Part shown: piece after piece, positions 41,301 through 53,300 of the stretch | Layout: every line of letters starts with the position of its first letter | How positions within the stretch are numbered: the first letter of the stretch is position 1 | Source of the DNA: Lepidonotus clava | Taxonomy: Eukaryota; Annelida; Polychaeta; Phyllodocida; Polynoidae | Length of the DNA stretch: 64,000 bases | Direction of reading: 5' to 3' | NCBI GenBank assembly: GCA_936440205.1 | Contig: OW387134.1 | Location: 23,166,908-23,230,907, forward strand | Made by a program: the position numbers and the translations under genes | The notes under the pieces: model-generated | What the model saw: only the letters and a program-made list of their open reading frames with translations | Databases searched by the model: none | What the model was told of the DNA's origin: nothing

Positions 41301-44300
41301 AGTTTGAGTGAAGGTTATGCAGTGATAAAGCAAAGGGCTATGGTCATATATATGTGAGTCCCCCGCCAGTGGGAATCAAGTCTCGGCCATTCACCCTGGA
41401 GGAGTGGCCGCCTGCCCCTTACCGCTCACCTCCTTCACCATCCCTTCCCCACCACCTCCAGGGGTTATGGATAGACTGTGTCGGTAGACAGCACACAAAC
41501 GACCAGGCCTAGCTGCTACTGGTCAGGCCAATGGGCGACAGTGGAGACTTATGGCCATTGTAGATTGACTTTACAGGCGGCGGCCTTTGTCTCGGGGCCC
41601 CGCAGATGGTAACTAATGGCAGTGTCTAGGAGGATAGCAGCACCGCAAATCCTGAACCCTCGACAAGCTTCCCGTTGTGGAATACCTTGTTCTATTATTT
41701 CCGACCAGAAGCTCAGTGATTATATTGAGATTCTAATGATGTTGATATCGGTGGAGGACTGTATTAATTCTTATCTGTGTTCCTTGGTAAAACATAACTA
41801 CATGAGGTAAACAAAATGTACTGAAATGACGACGAAAAAGAGCAGAACATGTGCAACAAAACTTCTTTTTAACAAGTATTTGTTTATACGTATAGCAAAC
41901 GTCCAAGTTGCAGAAGGTAAGCAGAATTAGAGTCCATATCATACCGTAGTCTCCCACAACACACACTTATCAGTGGTGGTGGATTGGATTGGGTTTTACA
42001 ACGTACTACTCTGATCAGGGTAGTTTGTTCCTCCCACCCAAAACCCTCCCACCCAAAACTCAAAATAAACCCCTTTTTATCATCACCTCACCCTTGCCAG
42101 GACCCATATTCATGAATCTGAATAGGCTAATTGGTCACTGATCAGTATGTTATCAAGTGTCTTGTAATTATTTATTATGTCTTTAACAAATGTAGTGATG
42201 ATATTACAAAATATTCTCAAAGAGGAATTGTTTAATGTAATTCCTTTCTGCTTATAAACATAATCACTAATTACGAGACAGTCATATTAATGACGATACA
42301 TTGAATAGGGACCGATTAACTTACTTGGTTTTGAAAATATGGGCCCATGTCAATCCAAGTTATGTTACCACATTTTGTTTTGTCACTTAATAGTTGGGGT
42401 TATGTGTTCATGCATAGTTCGGTAGTACCCAGTGGTTTACCACCTCAGAATAAATTGATTACAGCAATTGGATTAGCCAGGCAATTCTGAAGCGCTGACT
42501 AGCAGAAATAAATACAACTTGAGAACAAGTTGAATTGTGCATATAATGCATTGAGTAATGAGTTCTCAATCTTATGTACAAAGGGCTTGTGTTCGCTATG
42601 GCAGTGATAATCTATTGAAATTCTCACCAGTTTATAAGAATCAAAGAGATGTCTTATTTGACTGACGGAGATCCAATTTACGTGAAGATGATCCCACCAT
42701 TTGGTTATTTCAGCAAGATACAGTCCAAGCATGTAGACTAAAAAGGTAAATCGTTTGTTGGACATAGTCTTCGTGAATAATGTGGATTGATATTTTGTCT
42801 TTTGCAGAAATTTTTCCGTAAGAAGCCGGTGCGTGAGCTGCTACCGCTCCAACCCATAGAGAGCGTACTCGTCGACGCCTGGTGGATCGTGCAGGCAGGT
42901 TACATCACCGAGGACGACGTCAAGGTCAGTTTAAGGGTACTTAAAACACGATTTTGCTAATAGATCAGTGTTGTCTTGTAGTCTTAGAATAGTTGCATCA
43001 GCGTAGACGCTCAGCGGGTTATACTATCTTGTTTGTTTATACCTCCTTGCTTCTTGATTAAAATATCCTAAAAAAAATACCAATGTAACAGTTTAGTTCT
43101 GATGATAAACAATGTAATTCCGGTTTCTCCGATTGACGGAATCGGAACCCTCATCACGCGAGGTGTATGGCTCGGGTTCTCACACAACCCTGTCATGAGA
43201 ACACAGCGGAAGCTGTTCCTGGTTTCATCATAGCACGCGTATGTGTCACGTATCGACGGACAGCGTGAGGCTATCAGTCACTAGGATTTACATGCTTAAA
43301 GAGACACTTTCAAGGTTTTCCTACAAGTTTACAACCTCCTAAAAAGGGCAAAAAAGGGTGGGCTTCAGAATTGAGAATGTGTTATAACAACGGAAATACA
43401 TGTACTTGGGGAAACAAAATTGCAAATACTAGAGAAATACATGTACTTGGGGAAACAAAATTGCAAATACTAGAGAAATACATGTACTTGGGGAAACAAA
43501 ATTGCAAATACTAGATCGATGGTTGTGGTTCCATAGTAGAATTTGGAGGGACATGTTTGAAGATCATGATTGTACCGAGAGAATCAACTGAGTACCCTGG
43601 ATTTTTATTCAGACAATGGGATCAGATAGAGTTTACATGTTTGTCCCACTGGCCTAGGCTTATAAAAAAAAGCAAATAAATCCAGACGACCCAGGCAGTG
43701 TGCTGCATTTATGAAGGAGTCTTTCGCAAAAGTAAGCGGAATTTGTAGGTCTCTTTGCTCCTTTAATTAGAAGCGAGACATATTGCAAGCAGCCGAAACC
43801 TTAACAGAATACAATAACTATTGTTGGTTTTAACGAATATACCCCCCCGGGGGGGGGGGGGGCAACTTAGCTGCAGCCTTACCCGGATGTGTGGGCCTAA
43901 AACGGAGGGAAATGGGTCCTTTTTCAGCCTCTAGGGAGGGGAATGGAACACCCCTATGTGAGTGTGTCTTTACAGGAGCCCACTTATTGGTGTGTTTTGA
44001 GGACCCCTATTGATACTACTAACCAACAGAAGGATTATCCTGGTCCCACTATATGCACTAATTGAAAGCATCATGTTAGGTAGTCCTGACAATTATACAT
44101 CTAACACTGTGTATAAAAGGTTTGCTTCTGAGAGAGTTACTTGATTCCTTGATCAATGTTGTCAGATAACATGACTGAGTGTTCACAAATGATTGCAATT
44201 AAAACATAAAGGCACAGACCTATGATAATCTGAGCCACTGTTCATTTTCTGTTTTCCCCAATCTTTTATCAAGCTCCATAATGGGTTACTTTTTTTAATA

Positions 44301-47300
44301 TCTTACTCCAATATTGGTCTATTTTGAGTCATTGCCTATGTGCCTAAATGGGGTGTGTGTGAAAACTTGAGCCCACACATCCGGGTAGAAATAAGTCAAG
44401 TTCCCCCCCCCCCCCCCCCCCCCCATGATATACCGCGTTCGGGAGAGGCCCAGTGAGCGCCGCCATATTGGACAATGAAGAGTCATGATAGGCTGAAAAG
44501 TCGCGCTTGTCCACCCACAGGGACTGGCGCCAAATGTGTGAGCATGCGCAGACCAGGACTCCCGAACGCGATATACACATACTACCCTACTAATATAGCA
44601 TGCGTGTCATATCCAAGATAGTACTCTCCATCAAATTTATTTTCCTACATAAGAAACCTACTTTTCTATGCAAACACATTTCAGAATCTCAAGATACCGC
44701 ACAGAGGATGCCAATGGCACTTAGGCAATATTCCGGTTGCATTCACTTAGTTCTGCCAATTAATCTGAAGGTTTTGGGTCTGTTCAGTGGTGTCTTTTGA
44801 TGAACTCAGTGAGGGCACGCGCGCTCTCTGTGAACTAGAACATGTTGTGCACAGCGTTATTGTACAGAGGAGTCTAGGCTGCTCCTAGCACTTAATCCAT
44901 GTGCTCAGAGTTGCTCGGCCCAAGTAGTCTCTTTGAGTGTCTCAGTGTTGCACTGAACCCCCTTCTAATATCGCGGAACCAAATGATTAATTTCTCAGAC
45001 AAACTCAAATGAGACACAGTAAACCAGTGCCTGAATTCTTACTAAAAGTAAGGCAAATGCCTTGAAAACGTTTGTACCAGCAGCTCTTTAAATTCCTTGT
45101 TGGGTTATTTTAAGGTACATCCGTTTTATGCAGGACTTTGGAGCATACTGCCCCTCATTCCACCCCCACCCCTTCCGTCCCCCTACACCCACCCTCCCTG
45201 CTCCATTCACACCCTACCCGCGGCACCCGGCCGTCTCCTCCCGTCTCGGCTAACCATGTGAGTGCTGGGTGTCGGATCGGGTTTGTCAGTCCACCGCCGC
45301 CCAAATTGGACCGCATACATTTGATCAGGGCGGGCGCGGCGCGTGGCCCCGACCGTCAGCTGTCGGGGATATTGTCACTTTGGGCGCGGCACGCCGTCCT
45401 AATGACGTCCATGAGAAAACGGCCTCTACCGCGCTCTACTGGGAATGGGCCCGAGGAGACGAGATGGTGGCAAGGAGTAGGGGCAGGCCCTTAGGTTTGA
45501 TGTCAGCACACCCGGGGTAGTTGGTTCTATCACTCAGTCCTGAGACCTTATAGTGTTGGTTAAGCTTAAGAGATTTGCAATGGGAGATGAAATTCTAAGG
45601 TTTCCGTTATACATTTCCTCAATATAATAAAAGTATTGATTTATTGCAGTTTAGTTCTCAGATGTAAACGTTATATTCTTTATTTTGGGAATGTTGTAGT
45701 ATATAAATCAAACAACTGATCAAACTTCTGCCTGCTGTACACATTACAATAGTTGAAAAAAGAAAATAATTAGATGATCAATACATATCAACGCCTAAGT
45801 TCACACGATGTTCTATATGATGAACACACGTGGATGAAATGTACTTCTACGAGGCAAAATTATGGTTTTGATATATACAAGATACAAGCTAGCACGAACC
45901 TGATGGAGAGGGGAAAATTGTATTTTAATTTCATTTTACCATGGTTTATCATGTAAAAAACGTTTTTTGCAAGAGACGGATTTGTAGGTCTGTGTTGCCA
46001 AGCACTACCACACCAAGTGTCATTTTAATCAATGCCCGGTTGACCAACCTAAGCTGACCCAAGGTTTAACATCTCGGTCCTCTCCTTCATATCCTCCCCA
46101 CCTGACTCCGTTAAAGCACAGTCGGAGAGAGATAAAGAAGAAAGACGATGGATGCAACGCTTATCATCTGTTGTCCCACTGGGTCTCAATTTAATGGATT
46201 AATTCCAGGAAAATACCATATGGTCTCACTCCGTTCAAAATAAAAAACGTTTTTTATGTTGAATCTGTAATGTTGATTACTCTGACAAGGCAAATTTTCT
46301 GTTAAAAGCTATGTACCCCTGAGGAGAAGAGTGCCATAGACCGTATCATTGACGCGGGTACCACACTGCCGTCCGGTGAGATGGACTATAGAATAGTTCA
46401 CAGTAAGTAGACCATGCCATCTACATACATGCGAACTTACATTAGAAGGACATTAAATATTGTCTATTTACGAGAGAAATATGATGTGATACAAGAATGT
46501 CAGTAATCAGTAACACAGCTTATCAATTCTTTTCAAATTTACGTACAGCTGTTAAATAATTTTCGATCATGCTAGAATGAGGTTTCAAAATTGTGCAAAT
46601 ATACAAAAACATATACTGTGAATATCGGTGAGAAATACTCTTTAAAATGGCATTTCAACATTGATAAAATTTAGCTTTAAATATGTTTACCCGGGACAAG
46701 CAAAGTACACTTTACATATCTACCTGCAGGTCTATACCGGAAGGGTCTAGTCTACTTGGATGTACCAATCGCGGATGAGGACTGCATCATAGGTGAGTCT
46801 TCTTTAATGTTATTGGAGGGGCAGCCCTCACACAGCACAAAGGGGGATCCCTGCCAGAACGTCCTGGGGGAAGTGGGTTATTTCTTCCAACATTCCCAAA
46901 CCTTTTCATTGATCTCAGTTGAAAGGGGACGGGAATCTATTTAAGATGAAAAGAAAGAAAGGGAACTTTTGTGGTATAAAGCGCTATTCTTTTGGTGAAC
47001 GTCAGATGCCTTTAGCGTGGCTAAGATTCATCATGGACAAATTCAGTGCGAACAACTCTGACAAGGGGGAGGGTCACAGGACATAGAGGTAAGTACTTCT
47101 GCGCCAGAGTTTCGCTCTGACGCAGAATAATTCCTCCGAGTTCTGAAAACTATGGCAAAGGTCGAGGGCGGGGGGCAGGCACTGTGTTGTTCGCAGAGAA
47201 GGGTTCCGCTTTGGTGTATGTATGGTCTGTGTACTTATAAGATATATTATGGTAAGAGATATTACTTGGGGAAGGGCGCTTTTGTTGAAATATAATGTCC

Positions 47301-50300
47301 AACGGGCTAGTGAGTTCTCGGGACGAAAGGTAAATCTATTCGTTAAGATATCCGTAGTTTATAACTTTTGGAGGATGTTGACAGATGTATGAATGTCCAT
47401 AGACACCCATTAAAACAAGAAAAAAGTTGACAACGCAGCTTTTAATGTTCGTAGAAACCCATCAAAACAACAAAAGTCGACAACGCGGTAATTCATTTTA
47501 ATGAATTCTATTTCAGTTCCCCCTCTGGAAGGCTTCGTCATGAATCGCGTGCTCGGTGACTACTTTGAAACCCTCTTGTATAAGATCTTTGTCTCCATAG
47601 ATGAACACACCACAGTTGCCGAGGTATGTATTCCATGCCCAGGTTACGGGTGATAATATCCGGGCAGTGAAAGATGAGATATCATGAATAATACAATTTT
47701 AATCACAGAATGGATAGCAGTCTGGTTGAAAGGCTGTCGCGAGCATAAATGAAGTCCATCGTTCAAAACCAATATAATATTATAGGCGATTATTAGATTT
47801 TCAACGTTCTCGTCACTTGCCCACCGGTCGAAATACTAAAATGACAGTCTGTATGTAATATGACATAATACTCAGAATGATTCTTAACATTCCAATGCAT
47901 AAACAAAATAAAAATGATAATAATGAAACAATATTGATACATTTTCTGAAAGCAGGCACCCATGACTAAGAATAAACATACGGATGTATGCCTGTATTTG
48001 AATTGCCGAGACTGAAATCCGCCACCGCGTACATTAATCTCTCAGTATGGGTTACCAATGCACAATAATGTGGCATATGGACATACCGGGTACTACTGAG
48101 TGTCAGCTTTTGCTGAAGGAATTCTTATTCTGATCTAAATTACACTGTATACAGATAAAGTTATAAGCCTAAAAAAGCCATTTTTTTAGTCCATTCATTT
48201 ATCAAAGGAATTTTTATTCTGATCTAACTTACACTGTATACAGATAAAGAAATAAACCAAAGAAATATCAATCTTTTTAGTCAATTCGTTTATCACACCT
48301 TAAAGAGAGGAGCCAGTGAAATTTCAATTCTGGTTTTTTGGCGCTTTATACATTAGATGTGATACTAATATAGAAGTACGCCATGTCTCTCTTCCAGTGA
48401 TTCACTCCTTCATGTGATGTACGTGATTTGATTTTAGTAAATGTCTGACACCTCTGAACCTCCATAAAATACAAATCTGTGTGTGACGTCACACAAAAAA
48501 GACGTTATTTTCAAATTTTGAAATTATAATATTCTTAAAAATATTTAGAATTGCAATTTTTTGGGCATAAATTATCTTATTTCATGAATAATAATATTAA
48601 AAATAGAGTAGAATACATAAGGATATTCAGATTGTTTTACTTTTGGATTTTAATATTTTCTATCTGATCTGTTTGTGACGTCACACACAGAAAGATACAC
48701 TGTGTAAGGTGTTCCAAGTGCAGGGAGAGACCAGCCTGTAATATTTAGAAACATGTTCATGAAAAAGAAAGTATTATGAGTATCATTATAAAAATTGGCA
48801 TGAATACTCCCTAGACTGTAAGGATCATGATAATGCATCGTTATATCATCACTGGCCCCTCCCTTTAAGTACTGCCAAAACATTGTGTGTACATACAGCA
48901 TAGTCTCAGGACTGATGATATTGTGTAACTACGACTCTCCACTTACCCCACCCCTTATATCAACTCTCCCCCCCCCCCCTACCCCCCTCCGACTCTGACC
49001 TTGACATTCTGACCATAAAAGTCAGGATCTGTAATCCAAAACATTGATAATGGGTATGAGTATTTAAACAAGAGGTTTTCAGCTTTTTTTCCTAAGCGTA
49101 GTTTATGCTTCAAAAATACTTTACCGGTGTGCAGTTTCAGGGAATATGTGCAGTACATATATAACACTTATATTTTTAAAACGTAATTTAATTGATTGTT
49201 TTAAGATTAATTATGTTACAACCTCAGGAATTCTCATTATTTTGTATTTTACTCTATTTATTTAGCTGGCCAATGTTCTTCAGATAGATCTACAACTTGT
49301 TAAAGTGAGTATTGTCTTTTTGATTAATTTTCCTCATACTAAGCATGTAAGTCAACTGTTCATGATAGTACAGATAGTATTTTTCATCTTTTTCTGATAA
49401 AATCGATATGATAAAAAGTGGTTATCGTCTCAAACATTCTTATCAGACTAACTATGAATATTGATTTCTAAAGTTTCAAAGTGACATCCGATGACGAATC
49501 TCTTGTGTTTTTCAGAATGCTGTATCTATGTACTGCCGACTGGGCTTTGCACGGAGAAAGAACCAAGATATTAACATGGAAGACCAACACCCCTCGTGGA
49601 AGAACGTCCCGACACCAACCACAGTCAGCAAAAAGTGAGGGAACGCTTATCATTGAAATCTTGTGTGTAATGCAGTGCTTTCCAGTTATTGAGAAATGAT
49701 TAATGATCTATATGCATTCTTGTCATGGACATGTAGTTGATTTAACATGTGACGGGGGGACGTCCTAACTTGGAGGGCCATCTCGCTTTCGCTGCCTGAC
49801 CCTGCCATTGTTAAACACAATTATGAAATATTAATCCACAATAATGTGTTCCACAGACCGACACAAGACCAGCTGCTCATTGACTGGAGCACGACGCTAA
49901 CAGAGACGCCGACCGAACCAGACCGCGGCCACCCCTCACCAGACAACGCCACACTCACCGACGGCTCAGTTGGTATGTAGTATTATAACATGTATACCGG
50001 TAGTGCATCTGTTCTGTGAAATTTGAACTGTACGTTTTGATACGACAAAGAAAAGAAACAAAGTATATTGGGTGTCTAACATATGCTCGCTAGCCATTGT
50101 AATATACATGTATTATATATTAACATATCCACGGACGTCTCGATAGCGAACGAGTAAATGCCATTCTACTTTAAAGAATAAATTATAGTGAGTTTACTAA
50201 TACTGCCTAAGAGTGCAGTTGTTCAATAAATATATAATGTTGACATTTTCCCCAAACGTTCACAGATTATATTCACAATCCTATCACTTTTCAGACACAT

Positions 50301-53300
50301 CGAGCTTGATAAGCGTCGGACACTCCAAACGTATAGCTTTTCTGTTCGACTCAACGCTCACAGCATTCCTCATGATGGGGAATTTGTCACCGGTAAGTTC
50401 TCATCCTTTCACCAAACAGTTCAAATAATCTTAAAGCACAAACAGGAGGTGAAAAAGCTTCCTTAATAAATGTTTTTGTTTTTATTGAATCATCAAACTA
50501 ATGTTATTAAATCATAACTGGGGAATCAAATCATGACAAATTAAGGTTATTGATCTCAATTACTTATTGAACAGAAGAAGTGTCTCCCAATCTGCAGAAC
50601 TAATGGCAAAATTGCTCTTTTTAAGCCTTGCAGACCCTCTTAGATTAAATCAAATATGTTTTTCCGTTGCAGGGTCTCAAGAGTCACGCTGTGACCATGT
50701 TTGAAGTTGGTAAACTGAGCGACGAATCCCTCGAGAGTTTCCTGACCGAATTAGAAAAGGTGAGCATAGGAGAAGCAGTTATTGTCATAACGAGAAGAAA
50801 AAACATTAATAGCGTTACCACGTTTACTGTAAAAGATCAAGCATGTATTATCGAGATACCTATGGTGTTTCATTGATAAACGCAATAAGGCAAGTTACAA
50901 AGAAAGTTGATTTCGTATGAGATTGATTTCTTAAAAATGCTCGACCCACCAAGTGAGTACCTTCATCTCTCTGCTCAGAGAAAATTATTGGGATTTAAAC
51001 GCGATTTCATACTTTTCAAGACTGCATTCAACACCCTGTTGTACAATTAAACATATACCTGTGTATCGAATGGAGGAACAAATATTAAAGGGGCATTCTC
51101 GTCCGTGAGATTTTAGAGATACATCCGCCGACGTTAGCCTAGTTACGGCACAGCCGGCGACGTGTTTTGTGACGTTAGAATGTAATCCTGCAACGTGATT
51201 GGTCACGTCACGAATTTGGCACCAGTGAATGGGTGTTACAACGTAGCAAACAGTGACATCTTCGGTGACGAGAACGTCCCTTTAAAGATCACGAAATTAA
51301 ATCTGTAAATATTTTAAAGCGATCTTCGGTTCAAACACTCTGGAGGATCCTACACCCCTATGTCCTTACAGGTGGAGAACGTGGCGGAGGGCGAGGCCCA
51401 GCGCTACTTTGACCACGCCATCACACTGCGGGACACGATACGTTTCCTTCGCTACAACAAGGATCTGGCTGTGGACCCCGACTTCTCGACCACCGGCCAG
51501 GGCATCGACCTGCTCCGCTGTGAGAGTCTGCTCGGCCTGGAGCCCGCCACCTGCTCGCGAGTACTCAACAAGAACTACTCGCTACTCGTGTCGATGGCCC
51601 CGCTCAGTAACGAGATCCGCCCCATCAGCAGCTGTACGCCGCAGCACATCGGGCCCGCCATACCAGAGGTGGGTTCATCTTTAGACAAGTACTCATAGAG
51701 GAATGAGAAAGTGGAGTTTTATAGGCATTTTACCTGGTCTGTCTAGAAACACGATGCCTTTTTCGAAAATTCTCATTCTTTATGGCAGAGTACAATAAGC
51801 TGCTATTTTCAATATGATATTCTAATTTAGTCTTCAAGGGTAAAGCCATCTAGAATAAGCCCCCCACCCCCCGCAAAGTAAGAAATAAAAAAAGGTGTGT
51901 TGTAACATGGGTAAAAAAAAGTTAGGGAAGGTCTTCTTTTTTTTTAAGTGACACAGATCTAGAAAGATTGGGGAATTCTTGTAGATTCTTGAAATTCGGG
52001 AATCACTCGAATCTTCGTTTTATATTAGATTTCAATAGTTTTTAGAAGAAAAAATTATCAAAAAAAGTTACCTGAACACACCTTTTTTTTAAGGACTTGT
52101 AAGCTTGTTCCTGAAGTCGATGCAAAGTGTTGCTGATATCGTTTCCTCAGACTTGCGTATTATATTTTCAGGTTAACTCGGTGTGGTTCAAGTTGTTCCT
52201 ATACCACTTGACGGGAAGCGGTCCTCCCTCTTTACTCCTCGTCAAAGGCACCCGCCTCCGGAACCTCCCCAAAGTGTTTCAGGTAAATGACCTTGCATAT
52301 AGGGTGTAATTTTGAAATATAATTGCAACTATAGGCCCTACAGATCGTTTCGTCTTAAAGGCCATCTTTCATAAATGACACATAAGCCTTTTTAGACTTT
52401 AAGTTGTCAATAAACTGTATTATTATCATTAAACATAAAATATTATCATAGTGTGACGAGAGTGAGTATTCAACACAACTTTCCCCTTAACCATATACAT
52501 AAATGCACTGCTTTTTTTGGGCGGTAGGTATAGTAAAACATTGTTATAATCAATTTGTTTGTAGGAATACGACCGGCTGCTGGTGACGACGTGGGGCCAC
52601 GACCCGGGGGTCATCCCGACCTCTAACATCTTACTAACATTGAACGACGCCCTCTCCCACTCCGCAGTGCTGGTCCAGGTAGGAATAATGGAGTGCTCTC
52701 AGACAGTGATATAAGAATAGGAAAATGGTTTCTGTTCATATAAATATCCATTTGCAGGGTTAAAGAAACAGATGGTTCCGTCTTCACTGTATCTGTATCC
52801 TGTACCTGTATAGATCTGTCTTCAGTGTACATCCACTTGATATGAATCATGGTTAAGGGAATTACGCTAATAAATGGACACTTTCATTGTCGAGTATGGC
52901 ATAGTCCTTCCTGTTATTCTCGATATTACACGGAGGCTAAAAGTGTATATGTTTGTGTATCTATTAACAGGGTCACGGCTGGCACCAGATGGAGGGAGAG
53001 ACGTACTTTGTGCCATTCCCACTCATCAAAAGAGACAAATCAGGCAAGTTTTCCCACTGTGGCCTTAGATGGGGGGTGCCAATGTTGCATGTCGAATTTA
53101 AGATATAGTATTGTCGCCCTGTCGAATTAAGAAAAGATCAATGTTGCCCTGTCGAATTTAAGGAATAGCCCCATGTCCCATGTCACTAAATTTTGAAACC
53201 CCATGTCGCATGTTATTGAGGCATAAAATGGCCATGTCACAATGTCGAATTTAGGGGTATAGCCCCCCCACCCCACCACCACCACCACCACTGGCTACTC

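Larger units (their letters stand above)
16948..42807 (+). other. FAM91A1: FAM91A1 giant intron (25.9 kb)
   Basis: Phase-0 intron, GTGAGT...TTTTGCAG, ten times longer than most others in the gene. Contents: hAT-like MITEs (17081, 34046), tandem repeats (20286, 22973, 30290, 36648), the LINE (26301-27936), the TTAA foldback (34752), G14-17 runs at 33638, 34247 and 35859, a T19 run at 23681, and GC-rich islands near 24560-24800, 26040-26220 and 41380-41600. No host gene is recognised inside on either strand. Confidence 0.85.
42925..46308 (+). other. FAM91A1: FAM91A1 intron (3.4 kb)
   Basis: GTCAGT...AAAAG intron, phase 0. It holds the 41-bp tandem repeat, C7G14 at 43842-43862, C22 at 44403-44424, the MITE at 44427 and a GC-rich block at about 45140-45500 whose frames (118 and 83 residues) are Pro/Arg-rich and unrecognised. 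Confidence 0.8.

Noticed and set aside
45138-45494. 118-residue Pro-rich frame
   Set aside because: GC-driven open frame within an intron, without a conserved motif.
51409-51684. 91-residue frame overlapping a FAM91A1 exon
   Set aside because: Arg/Ser-rich +1 shadow of the conserved frame.
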